From Methylobacterium sp. Leaf91 (GTDB taxonomy: Bacteria > Pseudomonadota > Alphaproteobacteria > Rhizobiales > Beijerinckiaceae), in assembly GCF_001422815.1 (NCBI RefSeq), contig NZ_LMMP01000011.1, forward strand, positions 1,193-65,192: 64,000 bases of DNA, read 5' to 3'. The notes beneath the pieces are model-generated. The model did not search any database and was not told the DNA's origin. It saw nothing but the letters and a program-made list of their open reading frames with translations. Of this stretch, positions 10,323 to 20,063 are shown in pieces. Positions within the stretch are counted from its first letter, which is position 1; every line of letters begins with the position of its first letter. Made by a program: the position numbers and the translations under genes.

Positions 10323-10407
10323 TCCGACGCCGCTGTTGCGTAGCGTCGGAGCAGACTTTAAGTCGAAGCTCTGAGCGGCGGCCCGTGCGACCTGCGCGTG
10401 GCCGCCG
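10323..10407 (+). promoter_or_regulatory. Two hairpins between rplO and secY
   Basis: TCCGACGC (10323-10330) pairs with GCGTCGGA (10343-10350), and CGGCGGCC (10376-10383) pairs with GGCCGCCG (10400-10407). Neither is followed by a T-run, so they look more like processing, mRNA-stability or translational elements than terminators. Confidence 0.45.
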
Positions 10408-10467
10408 TTTCAGTTTGTTCGGGGGTCCTTCAATCCCCCATCTGGATCGATCTCAGGAACCGGTGCC

Positions 10468-11805
10468 ATGGCCTCAGCCGCCGAGCAGCTTGCCGCGAAC
10501 CTCAATTTCGGGGCCATCGCCAAGGCCGACGAGCTCAAGAAGCGGATCTGGTTCACGCTGGGTGCGCTCGTCGTGTTCCGGCTTGGCACCTACATCCCGA
10601 TTCCCGGTATCGACCCCGAGCAATTCGCGCGGAACTTCCAGCAGCAGGCCGGTGGCGTGCTCGGCTTGTTCAACATGTTCTCCGGCGGTGCCGTCGAGCG
10701 CATGGCGATCTTCGCGCTCAACATCATGCCGTACATCTCGGCCTCCATCATCATTCAGCTTCTCACCTCGGTGATCCCGAGCCTCGAATCGCTGAAGAAA
10801 GAGGGTGAGTCCGGCCGGAAGGTCATCAACCAATATACCCGCTACCTAACGGTCGTGCTGGCACTGGTTCAGAGCTGGGGCATCGCCTTCGGCTTGCAGA
10901 GTTCGAGCGCCGCGATCGATCCGGGACCGTTCTTCATCCTGTCCACGGTGATCACGCTCACGGGCGGAACGCTGTTCCTGATGTGGATCGGCGAGCAGAT
11001 CACATCACGCGGCATCGGTAACGGGTCGTCGCTCATCATCTTCGCCGGCATCGTCGCGCATCTGCCCACCGCCATCGTGGGAGCGCTCGAGCTGAGCCGG
11101 ACCGGTGCGCTGTCCGCCGCCGTCATCCTCGGCGTCGGCTTTGCCGCCATCGCCCTCGTCTACTTCATCGTGTTCATGGAGCGGGCTCAGCGCCGGCTCC
11201 TGATCAACTACCCCAAGCGCCAGGTTGGTAACCGCATGTACGAGGGTCAGACCTCGTTCCTGCCGCTGAAGCTGAACACGGCCGGCGTGATCCCGCCGAT
11301 CTTCGCCTCGTCGCTGCTGCTGCTTCCCGCCACCGTGGCGAGCTTCTCGGCCAATAACGGCGGCACCGGCGTGCTGGCGACGATCACCACCTATCTCGGC
11401 CATGGCCGGCCGCTCTACATGGTTCTCTACGCGGCGCTGATCATCTTCTTCGCGTTCTTCTACACGGCGGTGGTCTTCAACCCGCAGGAGACGGCAGACA
11501 ATTTGAAGAAGCAGGGCGGCTTCATTCCCGGCATTCGTCCGGGCGAGCGCACGGCGACGTTCATCGACAAGGTTCTGACGCGCATCACGTTGATCGGCGC
11601 GCTGTATTTGACCTTTGTCTGCCTTGTGCCGGAGATCCTGGCCTCCTACGCATCGGCGAGCCTCGGGTTCGGCGGTACCTCGCTCCTCATCGTCGTTTCC
11701 GTGACGATGGATACGGTGGCGCAGGTCCACGGCCATCTGATGGCCCACCAGTATGAGGGCCTCGTGAAGAAGGCGAAGCTGCGCGGCGCCACGCGCCGTC
11801 GCTGA
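10468..11805 (+). CDS. secY: Protein translocase subunit SecY
   Basis: 445 residues, ten predicted membrane helices, the SecYEG channel. Visible are the N-terminal LGTYIPIPGIDPE signature, the QAGGVLGLFNMFSGGA plug region and the IPGIRPGERTATFIDKVLTR cytoplasmic loop before helix 9. It exports unfolded proteins with SecA and inserts membrane proteins with SRP and FtsY (ftsY is at 52620). It is in the spc transcript, followed by adk. Confidence 0.98.
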   Translation: MASAAEQLAANLNFGAIAKADELKKRIWFTLGALVVFRLGTYIPIPGIDPEQFARNFQQQAGGVLGLFNMFSGGAVERMAIFALNIMPYISASIIIQLLTSVIPSLESLKKEGESGRKVINQYTRYLTVVLALVQSWGIAFGLQSSSAAIDPGPFFILSTVITLTGGTLFLMWIGEQITSRGIGNGSSLIIFAGIVAHLPTAIVGALELSRTGALSAAVILGVGFAAIALVYFIVFMERAQRRLLINYPKRQVGNRMYEGQTSFLPLKLNTAGVIPPIFASSLLLLPATVASFSANNGGTGVLATITTYLGHGRPLYMVLYAALIIFFAFFYTAVVFNPQETADNLKKQGGFIPGIRPGERTATFIDKVLTRITLIGALYLTFVCLVPEILASYASASLGFGGTSLLIVVSVTMDTVAQVHGHLMAHQYEGLVKKAKLRGATRRR

Positions 11806-11922
11806 AGCCGGCTCGACGAGCTCGATCGATCGGGGCGATGCCGGTCCAGGCATCGCCTCTCTACGCCCATGATGCCCGAACCATAACGCCCGATGCGGCC
11901 ACCGGACGAGGACAACGACGCT

Positions 11923-12525
11923 ATGCGGATCATTCTTCTCGGACCACCTGGTGCCGGTAAGGGAACCCAGTCGGCCCGAATCGTCGAGCGTTTCGGCATT
12001 CCGCAGCTTTCCACGGGCGACATGCTGCGCGCTGCGGTAGCAGCAGGCACTCCTGTCGGCCTCGAAGCGAAGTCGATCATGGAGAGCGGCGGCCTGGTCC
12101 CGGATTCCGTGGTGGTGGGGATCGTCGCCGACCGGATCGAAGAGGCCGATGCGCGCCCGGGCTTCATTCTCGACGGTTTCCCCCGCACGGTGGAGCAGGC
12201 AGCTGCCCTCGACAGGATGCTGGCCGACAAGAACCTGTCCCTCGATGCCGTGATCGAATTCGCGGTGAACGAGGAAATCCTCGTGGGCCGCATTGCCAAG
12301 CGGGCCGCCGAGACCGCTGCTCGTGGAGAGCCGGTGCGGAAGGACGACACCCCCGACGTGTTCAAGACCCGCCTCGCCGCCTTCCGGGCACAGACCGCGC
12401 CGCTCTCGGCTTATTATTCGAGCCTCGGCATGCTCCGGACCATCGACGGGATGAATCCCGTCGATGAGGTCACGAGCGAAGTGATGGCCGTGCTCGAACC
12501 GTTGGCCAGCGCGACCGCCTCCTGA
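11923..12525 (+). CDS. adk: Adenylate kinase (short form)
   Basis: 200 residues. Converts AMP + ATP to two ADP. P-loop [10 protein letters not shown] is at about 7-16, the AMP site at [11 protein letters not shown] and DGFPRT. The LID is short: after [14 protein letters not shown] the chain goes straight to [12 protein letters not shown] with no zinc cysteines, the compact form common in alphaproteobacteria. The ATG at 11923 places the P-loop at the usual distance; an earlier in-frame ATG (11893) would add ten atypical residues. Confidence 0.96.
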   Translation: MRIILLGPPGAGKGTQSARIVERFGIPQLSTGDMLRAAVAAGTPVGLEAKSIMESGGLVPDSVVVGIVADRIEEADARPGFILDGFPRTVEQAAALDRMLADKNLSLDAVIEFAVNEEILVGRIAKRAAETAARGEPVRKDDTPDVFKTRLAAFRAQTAPLSAYYSSLGMLRTIDGMNPVDEVTSEVMAVLEPLASATAS

Positions 12526-12734
12526 ATTTACCGTCCGGTGGACGTTGACAAGATCGGCGGTCCGCGCTAGCAGGCCGTTATTCGTCCATACGCAATGGGT
12601 CTGGAGTGTCTCGGTTCAAGAGACGCTGCGGGCCGATTTGTCGTTATGGGCGGCGCGCAGGGGCCGGCCTCCACCGGACGCGCGTGACACAGCAGGGCCG
12701 GACCGCAGCGTCCGAGCGCCCGATGGAGTAGACC

Positions 12735-13103
12735 TTGGCCCGTATCGCAGGCGTCAACATCCCGACCAACAAGCGCGTCGTCATCGCGCTCCAGTATATT
12801 CACGGCATCGGCGCGAAGAAGGCCGAAGAGATCACCGGCAAGGTCGGCATTCCCGCCGAGCGCCGCGTGAACCAGCTGACCGACGCCGAAGTGCTGTCGA
12901 TCCGCGAGACGATCGACCGCGATTACATCGTGGAGGGCGATCTGCGCCGCGAAGTGTCGATGAACATCAAGCGCCTGATGGATCTCGGCTGCTACCGCGG
13001 CCTCCGTCACCGCCGCAATCTGCCCGTCCGCGGTCAGCGTACGCATACCAATGCGCGCACCCGCAAGGGCAAGTCGAAGCCGATCGCCGGCAAGAAGAAG
13101 TAA
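12735..13103 (+). CDS. rpsM: 30S ribosomal protein S13
   Basis: 122 residues from a TTG start; the protein reads [20 protein letters not shown] and no ATG or GTG gives this N-terminus. A GATGGAG ribosome site lies upstream. S13 is in the 30S head and contacts P-site tRNA; the C-terminal [15 protein letters not shown] tail is intact. It is the first gene of the alpha cluster, 209 bases after adk. Confidence 0.97.
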   Translation: MARIAGVNIPTNKRVVIALQYIHGIGAKKAEEITGKVGIPAERRVNQLTDAEVLSIRETIDRDYIVEGDLRREVSMNIKRLMDLGCYRGLRHRRNLPVRGQRTHTNARTRKGKSKPIAGKKK

Positions 13104-13115
13104 TTTTTCGAGATT

Positions 13116-13146
13116 GGGAGGCGGCGCTTCGCTCTGCCTCCCTTTT
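13116..13146 (+). terminator. Terminator-like hairpin between rpsM and rpsK
   Basis: GGGAGGC (13116-13122) pairs with GCCTCCC (13136-13142) with a 13-base loop and is followed by four T. It is weaker than the one after rpsQ, so it may attenuate rather than fully stop transcription. The remaining ~130 bases to rpsK hold no recognised gene. Confidence 0.5.
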
Positions 13147-13274
13147 ATCGCGCCGGGTGGCCCGCTATCGGCAGCCCGTATGGCGGCACGGTCATCCAGA
13201 GCCGCGCTGCCAGCACCGCAAAAATCCCGAGCGCCTGGAATGACGGGCGCGCCTGAAGGACGAGACGAGAGACA

Positions 13275-13664
13275 ATGGCTAAGGAAGCAACCCGCATTCG
13301 CCGCCGCGAACGCAAGAACATCGTGTCGGGCGTTGCCCATGTGAACGCCTCGTTCAACAACACGATGATCACCATCACCGACGCGCAGGGCAACACCATC
13401 TCCTGGTCGTCCGCTGGCGCAATGGGCTTCAAGGGTTCGCGTAAGTCGACCCCTTACGCCGCCCAGGTCGCCGCCGAAGACGCCGCCCGCAAGGCTTCCG
13501 AGCACGGCATGCGCACGCTCGAGGTCGAGGTGTCCGGTCCCGGTTCGGGCCGTGAATCCGCTCTTCGCGCACTGCAGGCCGCCGGCTTCACCGTCACCTC
13601 GATCCGCGACGTGACGTCGATCCCGCATAACGGCTGCCGTCCGCGCAAGCGTCGTCGCGTCTAA
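13275..13664 (+). CDS. rpsK: 30S ribosomal protein S11
   Basis: 129 residues. S11 is on the 30S platform near the mRNA exit. It has [20 protein letters not shown] and the C-terminal signature [34 protein letters not shown] purine stretch lies before the ATG. It is followed after 44 bases by an MBL-fold gene instead of rpsD or rpoA. Confidence 0.98.
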   Translation: MAKEATRIRRRERKNIVSGVAHVNASFNNTMITITDAQGNTISWSSAGAMGFKGSRKSTPYAAQVAAEDAARKASEHGMRTLEVEVSGPGSGRESALRALQAAGFTVTSIRDVTSIPHNGCRPRKRRRV

Positions 13665-13708
13665 GACGATTCGTCGATCTGCCCTTGGGTTTGAAAGCGG
13701 AGAAGCGT

Positions 13709-14584
13709 GTGTCCGATGCCGTGAAGGCGCTCCCCGGCGTGTTGCGCTGGAGCCTTGGCGATCTGACCGTCACCGTTCTGAATGACGGTTACCTTCAAGG
13801 CTCCCTCGATCTCGTCACAGGGATCGGGGCGGACGAGGCCGGCTCGCTTCAGGCGGCCGGCTTTCGCGCGCAAGCCCCTCGGATCACGCTGAACGCCTAT
13901 CTGATCGAAGCGCCCGGTCGGAAGCCTATCCTCATCGATTCGGGGATGGGCCATTTCGGTGGCGATACGCTCGGTCGGGTCCCCGCGGCGCTTGCCGCTA
14001 CGGGTATCCGCCCGGACGATATCGAGACGGTGCTGCTCACGCATCTTCACCCCGACCATGCCGGTGGCTTGATCCATGAGGATGGGTCGGCCGCCTATGC
14101 CAATGCGGAACTCGTCCTTCATCAGGCCGAAGCCGCTCATTGGCTGGCGGACGATGCGATCTCGCGGGCTGCCGAGGGGGCCCGCCCGTATTTCGAGAAC
14201 GCCCAGAAGGCGGTGGCGCCGTATTCCGGTCGCGTGCGGACGATGACTGGCGGTGAGGTCCTTCCGGGCATCACGGCGGTCGCCCTGCCGGGGCATACGC
14301 CGGGCCATACGGGTTTTCGTATCGTGTCGGGCTCGGCATCGCTTCTGATGTGGGCCGACATCATCCATCTGCCGGCGATCCAGTTCAAACGTCCGGAGGC
14401 CACGATGGTCTTCGACGTCGATCCGGACGAGGCGAGGGCGGTGCGCGAGCGGATGCTGGACGAAGTCTCGAGCGAGAGAACCTTCGTCACCGGTGGACAT
14501 CTGGAGTTTCCGGCGCTGGGCTACGTGGCGCGGGATGGAGGGGCTTACAGCTTCGTCCCGGAACTTTGGGTCGCGGCCCACTAA
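13709..14584 (+). CDS. Metallo-beta-lactamase-fold hydrolase
   Basis: 291 residues from GTG 13709, chosen because GGAG sits six bases upstream; an in-frame TTG at 13685 is a weaker alternative. The full metal site of the superfamily is visible: HLHPDHAGG (about 114-122), the third His in PGHTPGHTG, Asp in WADIIH, and a last His in TGGHLEFP. A binuclear zinc or iron hydrolase is therefore expected; the substrate cannot be told from sequence (lactonases, phosphodiesterases and thioesterases share the fold). No signal peptide, so cytoplasmic. It sits on the same strand between rpsK and rpoA, 119 bases before rpoA, so it is probably transcribed with the alpha cluster. Confidence 0.88.
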   Translation: MSDAVKALPGVLRWSLGDLTVTVLNDGYLQGSLDLVTGIGADEAGSLQAAGFRAQAPRITLNAYLIEAPGRKPILIDSGMGHFGGDTLGRVPAALAATGIRPDDIETVLLTHLHPDHAGGLIHEDGSAAYANAELVLHQAEAAHWLADDAISRAAEGARPYFENAQKAVAPYSGRVRTMTGGEVLPGITAVALPGHTPGHTGFRIVSGSASLLMWADIIHLPAIQFKRPEATMVFDVDPDEARAVRERMLDEVSSERTFVTGGHLEFPALGYVARDGGAYSFVPELWVAAH

Positions 14585-14703
14585 CCGCCCGCCGCTTCGC
14601 GGGCACATGTTTTTCGAGACCGAGCCGTGCAAGGCGATGCGCGGGAAGGGCTCAGGGACCGACCACGTCAGTGGCTCGTGTCGGAATTGCGAGAGGTAGG
14701 ACC

Positions 14704-15723
14704 GTGGTCATACAGAAGAACTGGCAAGAGCTCATCAAGCCGAACAAGCTCCAGGTTTCGACCGGGCACGACCCCAAGCGGGTCGCCACCGTCGTCGCCG
14801 AGCCCCTCGAGCGCGGCTTCGGCACCACCCTCGGCAACTCCCTTCGCCGGGTCCTGCTGTCGTCGCTCCAGGGCGCGGCCGTGACCTCGGTCCAGATCGA
14901 CGGCGTTCTCCACGAGTTCTCGTCGATCCCCGGCGTGCGTGAGGACGTGACCGACATCGTCCTCAACATCAAGACCATCGCGATCCGGTCTCAGACGGAA
15001 GCCCCCAAGCGCCTGACGCTGCGCAAGACCGGCCCCGGCACCGTGACCGCCGGCGATATCGCCGCCGTTGGCGACATCCAGATCCTCAATCCCGACCTCG
15101 TCATCTGCACCCTCGATGACGGCGCCGAGATCCGGATGGAATTCACCGTCGCCACCGGCAAGGGCTACGTCCCGGCCGAGCGCAACCGTCCGGAGGATGC
15201 CCCTATCGGCCTCATCCCGGTCGATGCGCTGTTCTCGCCCGTCACCAAGGTGTCCTACCGCATCGAGACCACCCGCGAGGGCCAGGATCTCGACAAGGAC
15301 AAGCTGACGATGACGATCGAGACCAACGGCGCCGTGTCGCCGGAAGATGCGCTGGCTTATGCCGCTCGCATCATCCAGGACCAGCTCCAGGTGTTCGTGA
15401 ACTTCGAGGAGCCCCGCAAGGAAGAGGCGCAGCCGCTCGCGCCGCAGCTCCCCTTCAACCCGGCCCTGCTCAAGAAGGTCGACGAGCTCGAACTGTCGGT
15501 GCGTTCGGCGAACTGCCTGAAGAACGACAACATCGTCTATATCGGCGACCTCATCCAGAAGTCGGAGGGCGAGATGCTGCGCACCCCGAATTTCGGCCGC
15601 AAGTCGCTGAACGAGATCAAGGAAGTGCTGGCCGCGATGGGTCTGCATCTCGGCATGGACATCCCCGGCTGGCCGCCGGAGAACATCGAAGACCTCGCCA
15701 AGCGCTTCGAAGAGCACTACTAG
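14704..15723 (+). CDS. rpoA: RNA polymerase alpha subunit
   Basis: 339 residues from GTG 14704 (reading [18 protein letters not shown]). The N-terminal domain (about 1-235) dimerises and seeds polymerase assembly ([20 protein letters not shown]). The C-terminal domain (about 255-325) binds UP elements and activators ([13 protein letters not shown]). A GAGGTAGGACC ribosome site lies upstream. The frame is open much further upstream but overlaps the MBL gene there. Confidence 0.97.
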   Translation: MVIQKNWQELIKPNKLQVSTGHDPKRVATVVAEPLERGFGTTLGNSLRRVLLSSLQGAAVTSVQIDGVLHEFSSIPGVREDVTDIVLNIKTIAIRSQTEAPKRLTLRKTGPGTVTAGDIAAVGDIQILNPDLVICTLDDGAEIRMEFTVATGKGYVPAERNRPEDAPIGLIPVDALFSPVTKVSYRIETTREGQDLDKDKLTMTIETNGAVSPEDALAYAARIIQDQLQVFVNFEEPRKEEAQPLAPQLPFNPALLKKVDELELSVRSANCLKNDNIVYIGDLIQKSEGEMLRTPNFGRKSLNEIKEVLAAMGLHLGMDIPGWPPENIEDLAKRFEEHY

Positions 15724-15735
15724 CCGACATACGAC

Positions 15736-15771
15736 GTCATTCCGGGGCTGCGCAGCAGAGCCCGGAATGAC
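15736..15771. repeat. REP-like palindrome between rpoA and rplQ
   Basis: GTCATTCCGGG (15736-15746) and CCCGGAATGAC (15761-15771) form an 11-bp perfect inverted repeat around GCTGCGCAGCAGAG. The same unit begins at 45829 inside the small element described there, which marks it as a dispersed palindrome. Confidence 0.7.
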
Positions 15772-15912
15772 GCGGCGAATGAGGCGGGCCGGGTTCGGCA
15801 AGCTTCCCAGCAAACAGAATCCCGCCGCGGGGTCATGCGGAATGAACAGCCCCGATCATGGGGCGCTCGGCCGTACCGTGGCACGGCGGCCAGATAAGCA
15901 AGGAACAGCCAA

Positions 15913-16323
15913 ATGCGTCATGGATTTCGCGGTCGTCGCTTCAACCGCACTACCGAACACCGCAAGGCGATGTTCGCCAACATGTCCGCCGCGCTGATCA
16001 AGCACGAGCAGATCATCACCACGCTTCCGAAGGCCAAGGATCTGCGTCCGGTCATCGAAAAGCTGATCACCCTCGGCAAGATCGACAGCCTGCATACGCG
16101 CCGCCTCGCCATGTCGCAGATCCGCGACGAGGCCATGGTCCGCAAGCTCTTCGCCGTCCTCGGCCCGCGCTACAATGCGCGTCCGGGCGGCTACTGCCGC
16201 ATCATGAAGGCCGGCTTCCGTTACGGCGACAATGCTCCGCTCGCCGTGATCGAGTTCGTCGATCGCGATGTCGATGCCCGCGGCCTGGATTCGGGTCCGT
16301 CGCAGGTCTCCGACGCGGCGTAA
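15913..16323 (+). CDS. rplQ: 50S ribosomal protein L17
   Basis: 136 residues. It starts [20 protein letters not shown] and has the IEKLITLGK and [20 protein letters not shown] segments. L17 lies near the exit tunnel. It is the last gene of the translation block and is followed at once by a terminator. Confidence 0.98.
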   Translation: MRHGFRGRRFNRTTEHRKAMFANMSAALIKHEQIITTLPKAKDLRPVIEKLITLGKIDSLHTRRLAMSQIRDEAMVRKLFAVLGPRYNARPGGYCRIMKAGFRYGDNAPLAVIEFVDRDVDARGLDSGPSQVSDAA

Positions 16324-16351
16324 GCCTCAGCTTCACCCATCAGACGACGAA

Positions 16352-16377
16352 AAGGCGGCCGAGAGGCCGCCTTTTTT
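16352..16377 (+). terminator. Rho-independent terminator after rplQ
   Basis: GGCGGCC (16354-16360) pairs with GGCCGCC (16365-16371) around GAGA, extended by AA/TT, and is followed by six T. It separates the r-protein block from the convergent chemosensory operon. Confidence 0.92.
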
Positions 16378-16458
16378 CATGATCTCTACGGGATGGGAAT
16401 ATCGGTGCCCCGCCCCCCATGACCCGCAGCGAGTCTCGGGGGAGGGGACGTGTTGATC

Positions 16459-18324
16459 TCACGCGTCTGCGACGAGCATCCCGGAGACCAGTGCCGCCAG
16501 GTCGGCCGAATCGAAGGGCTTCCGCAGAACAGGCAGATCGTCGGGGATCGGGATCGCCTCCGCATGTCCGGTGACGATGAGGATGGGAACGTCGGACCAG
16601 CGCCGCCTTACGATTTCCGCAAGTTCGACACCCGTCATCCCCGGCATGGCGAGATCCGCCACGATGAGATCGAACGAGGCGCGCTCCAGCAAGGCGACCG
16701 CCGCCGCCCCGTCGGCCGCCTCGGTCTCGGTGTAACCGAACGTGCTGAGGAAGGACGCGGTGACGTGGCGGACCTCGGCATCGTCATCCACCACGAGGAT
16801 GCGCGCCGGGCTCGCGGCCCCCATGGCCGCCACGGCGGCGCGCTGGGTCTTTTCCTCTGCCGCCTCCGCACGGGGGAGAAACAGATCGACCCGCGTGCCC
16901 TTGCCCACGTCGCTCGTGATCCGAAGCTTGCCCTGCGATTGTTGGGTCAGCCCGAACACCATCGCGAGGCCGAGCCCGGTGCCCTGTCCGATCGACTTGG
17001 TGGTGAAGAACGGTTCGCAGACCCGCGCCAGGATCTCGGGTGGAATCCCCATCCCCGTATCGCTGATCGCCACGGTCACGTAGTCGCCCGCCGCCAAGTC
17101 GGGGTCGTCGGTCACTCGCGCCGCACCCGTGGCGATGGAGATCGTTCCACCCTCCGGCATGGCGTCACGCGCGTTGATGCAGAGGTTGAGAATGGCGAGT
17201 TCCAGCTGATCGGGATCGACGATGGCCGCCGGATGCAGGGCGTCGAGATTGGTCGTCACCGTGACGAGCCCGCCTAGGCTGCCCTTGAGCAATACGTCCA
17301 TTCCGGCGACGAGGGCATTCACGTCGACCGAGCGAGGGCGCAGGTCGCGCGCGCGGCTGAAGCTGAGAAGCCGCTTCGTCAGGGATGCGCCGCGTTGCGC
17401 GGCCTGTGCCGCGTTGGTGACGAGGCGCTGGACCCTTGGCTGGTCGACGATCTTGGGGCCCACGAGTTCGAGGCTGCCGAGGATCGCCGTGAGGAGATTG
17501 TTGAAGTCATGCGCGATCCCGCCGGCGAGGGTGCCGAGCGCCTGCATCTTGTCCGACTGGCGGAGTCGTGCCTCGAGATTCTTCTGTTCGGTCACGTCCC
17601 GTTCGATCGTCGCCAGATGGGTGATGGCGCCGGCGGCACCGCGAATCGGCACGCGGGTGACATGGCTCCACCGCTCCGCCCCGACCGGGCCTTCAGCGGA
17701 CACGGTCTCTGAAATACTCCCGCTCGCGATGGCGGCGCGGTCGGCGTCACGCGTGGTACTCTCGCCGCTGGGCGTGCCTTCGATCTCGTCCCTGGTGCGT
17801 CCGAGGCATTCGGCGACGGTGTGGCCGAGACGACTGGCCTTCCGCGCGTTGAGACGAATGAATCGTCCCTCCACGTCCTTGAAGGCGATGGCGTCTTCCG
17901 CGTTGTCGAGGAGCCCGAGCAGGAGGGCGCGCTCGGTGGCGAGGTCGCGGGCGAGGCTGTGCCGTTCGAAGGCCTGGCGGACGGTGGAGCGCAGCAGGAC
18001 GGGGTCCCACGGCTTCGTGACGTAGCCGGTGATGCCTCCCCGGTTGAGCGCGGCGATGACGGCGCTCATATCGGCATAGCCGGTGAGGAGGATCGCCTGT
18101 GCGTCGTGGAAGCCCCGTGCCTCGGCCAGCATGGCGTCGCCGGTAATGCCCGGCATCCGCTGGTCGGACAGGATCACGGCGATGTCCGGTCTCGCCCGGA
18201 GAATGTCGAGCGCTTCCGACGGCTTCGTCGTGGTGATGACGGTGTAGTCGTCCTCGAACAGGTCTTCGAGGGCAATCAGGATATCCGGCTCGTCATCGAC
18301 GGCGAGAATCGTGCCTTTGGCCAT
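16459..18324 (-). CDS. Hybrid histidine kinase, REC-PAS-HisKA-HATPase-REC
   Basis: 621 residues, cytoplasmic with no membrane segments. Order: receiver 1 (about 5-118, phospho-acceptor D54 in LSDQRMPG), PAS sensor (about 135-248), HisKA with H272 in GGIAHDFNNLLTAI, ATPase domain (about 365-485, N-box NLCINARDAMP, DTGMGIP, GTGLGLAMV), receiver 2 (about 507-620, D557 in VADLAMPGM). A kinase with an N-terminal receiver can be switched by another kinase, here plausibly CheA or the adjacent REC-REC kinase. It is the last gene of the minus-strand operon, two bases after its neighbour. Target unknown. Confidence 0.93.
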   Translation of the reverse strand: MAKGTILAVDDEPDILIALEDLFEDDYTVITTTKPSEALDILRARPDIAVILSDQRMPGITGDAMLAEARGFHDAQAILLTGYADMSAVIAALNRGGITGYVTKPWDPVLLRSTVRQAFERHSLARDLATERALLLGLLDNAEDAIAFKDVEGRFIRLNARKASRLGHTVAECLGRTRDEIEGTPSGESTTRDADRAAIASGSISETVSAEGPVGAERWSHVTRVPIRGAAGAITHLATIERDVTEQKNLEARLRQSDKMQALGTLAGGIAHDFNNLLTAILGSLELVGPKIVDQPRVQRLVTNAAQAAQRGASLTKRLLSFSRARDLRPRSVDVNALVAGMDVLLKGSLGGLVTVTTNLDALHPAAIVDPDQLELAILNLCINARDAMPEGGTISIATGAARVTDDPDLAAGDYVTVAISDTGMGIPPEILARVCEPFFTTKSIGQGTGLGLAMVFGLTQQSQGKLRITSDVGKGTRVDLFLPRAEAAEEKTQRAAVAAMGAASPARILVVDDDAEVRHVTASFLSTFGYTETEAADGAAAVALLERASFDLIVADLAMPGMTGVELAEIVRRRWSDVPILIVTGHAEAIPIPDDLPVLRKPFDSADLAALVSGMLVADA

Positions 18325-18326
18325 GT

Positions 18327-20063
18327 CTACGCTGCCTGCCGCGGAATGCCGATCACGAAACAGGCTCCCCCCCCTTCGGCCGTCTCCACGCTAAGCGAGC
18401 CGCTATGCGCTTGAACCACGCTATACGCAATCGCAAGACCTAGCCCCGTGCCCGAACCGACGGGTTTCGTCGTGAAGAAGGGCTCGAATATCTTTTCCCG
18501 CAGGGTTTCGGGAATACCGGGCCCGGTATCGCTGATGCGGATCACGTCCGTCTCGGGCAATTCCTGGGTGACGATGGAGATGGTGCCGGATTCCGGCATG
18601 GCATCGGCGGCATTGCCGAGGATGTTCATGACGACCTGATTGAGGAGGGCGGGGGTGCAATGGATCTCGGGTCTGCCCGAGAAGTCGCGTTCGACGGTAA
18701 TCCGTGTCCCGAGCTTGTGCTGGATCAGTGCCAGCACCGTCTCGATCGATTCGGGTACGTTGACGAGGGTGCGCTCACCTTCATCGAGCCGCGAGAACTT
18801 GCGCAGGTTCAGGACGAGATCCTGGATGCGCGTGAGGCCCAGGCGCATGGAGCCGACACGGTCGCGGCACTTGGCGAGCGACCGGTGCGACGCGAGTTCC
18901 GCCTCGGAATCCGCGATCTCGCCGAGCAGGCGCTCGACCGTGCCCTGATGCGCGAGGATGAAGGCGAGGGGATTGTTGATCTCATGGGCGATGCCGGCGA
19001 CGAGCTCGCCGAGGGACGCCATCTTGGCGGCCTGGACCAGCTTGGCCTGGGCATCCGTGAGCTTGCGGTTGGCGGTGGCGAGATCCTGGTTGGCCTGTTC
19101 GAGGGCACCCGCCAGGGCGGCACGCGCCTCGGCCGCCTCGGCCTCGGCACGCGCGCGTTCGAGGGCGCGCTCGCGAGCGCCGAACTCGCCGGCGATGCGG
19201 CGGTCGTCTTCTTCCAGAAGCTTGCGCCGGACCAGGCCCCTGACGCGGATGACGAGGACTTCGCCATCGGCCTTCGAGACCACGTCGTCGGCCCCCGCAG
19301 CGTAGGCTTCCACCAAGAAATCCTTGGACGGCGCGCTGCCGGCGATGCCGACGAGGTGGAACGTCGGCGCTCCCGCCTCCCGCGCCTCGATCCCGGCCGC
19401 CCGGCGGCGGTCGATGGCCCTGCATAAGGCGAGGCCGTCATAGGCGGGGCCGAGGAGGTCGATGGTCACGCAATCGAAGGCCGCATCGGCCTCGTCGAGG
19501 GCGGCGAGCGCAGAATCGTGGGTGGCGGCGGTACGGACCTCATGGCCCTCATGCGCCAGGAGGCCGGCGAGGAAGGTGCGGTAGGTCGCACTGCCATCGA
19601 CCACCAGAACGCGTCCGCGCCGGAACGCCGACACGCCGGGCCCGTCGCCGGGGGCGCTACCGCCATGACGCTCGCGCAGGAGGGCACGGATGCGCAGGAT
19701 CAGGATATCCCGGTCGGCGGATTTCGCCACATAGGCGTCGGCACCACTCTCCAGCCCCTGGCGTTCGCCATCGCGGGCGCCCGTGAGCATCAGCAGGGGG
19801 AGGGCGCGGGTACGGAGCGACAGGCGCAGCTGGCGGGTGAACTCGTCGCCGTTCATTCCCGGCAGGTGGTGGTCGGCCACGACGAGGTCGGGCAGGCGGG
19901 TATTGAGATGGTCGAGGGCCATTTCGGCCGTGGGACAGCGCTCCACCGAAAAGCCGTGGCTCTCCAGGAGCAGCCGCAGTTCCAGCGCCTGCGTCTCGGA
20001 ATCTTCCACCAGCAGGATGCGAGGCCGGGGTGCAGCCTCGTCGGGTATGCCGGTCCCGCTCAT
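18327..20063 (-). CDS. Double-receiver histidine kinase (REC-REC-coiled coil-HisKA-HATPase)
   Basis: 578 residues; ATG at 20063 overlaps the cheB stop (ATGA). Receiver 1 (about 13-130) is complete: ED pocket, D64 in VADHHLPG, K114. Receiver 2 (about 150-272) keeps D202 and K264 but its acid pocket reads VVDGS, Gly157 replacing the usual second Asp. A long coiled coil (about 285-345) leads to HisKA with H360 (GIAHEINNPLAF) and a full ATPase domain (about 465-575). The layout recalls CheS3 of the Rhodospirillum centenum Che3 pathway, where a CheA hybrid passes phosphate to receivers of a kinase; that parallel is inference. Confidence 0.9.
   Translation of the reverse strand: MSGTGIPDEAAPRPRILLVEDSETQALELRLLLESHGFSVERCPTAEMALDHLNTRLPDLVVADHHLPGMNGDEFTRQLRLSLRTRALPLLMLTGARDGERQGLESGADAYVAKSADRDILILRIRALLRERHGGSAPGDGPGVSAFRRGRVLVVDGSATYRTFLAGLLAHEGHEVRTAATHDSALAALDEADAAFDCVTIDLLGPAYDGLALCRAIDRRRAAGIEAREAGAPTFHLVGIAGSAPSKDFLVEAYAAGADDVVSKADGEVLVIRVRGLVRRKLLEEDDRRIAGEFGARERALERARAEAEAAEARAALAGALEQANQDLATANRKLTDAQAKLVQAAKMASLGELVAGIAHEINNPLAFILAHQGTVERLLGEIADSEAELASHRSLAKCRDRVGSMRLGLTRIQDLVLNLRKFSRLDEGERTLVNVPESIETVLALIQHKLGTRITVERDFSGRPEIHCTPALLNQVVMNILGNAADAMPESGTISIVTQELPETDVIRISDTGPGIPETLREKIFEPFFTTKPVGSGTGLGLAIAYSVVQAHSGSLSVETAEGGGACFVIGIPRQAA

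Noticed and set aside
16450..17277. A 275-codon plus-strand frame after rplQ
   Set aside because: It mirrors the C-terminal receiver and ATPase of the hybrid kinase and has no family features.
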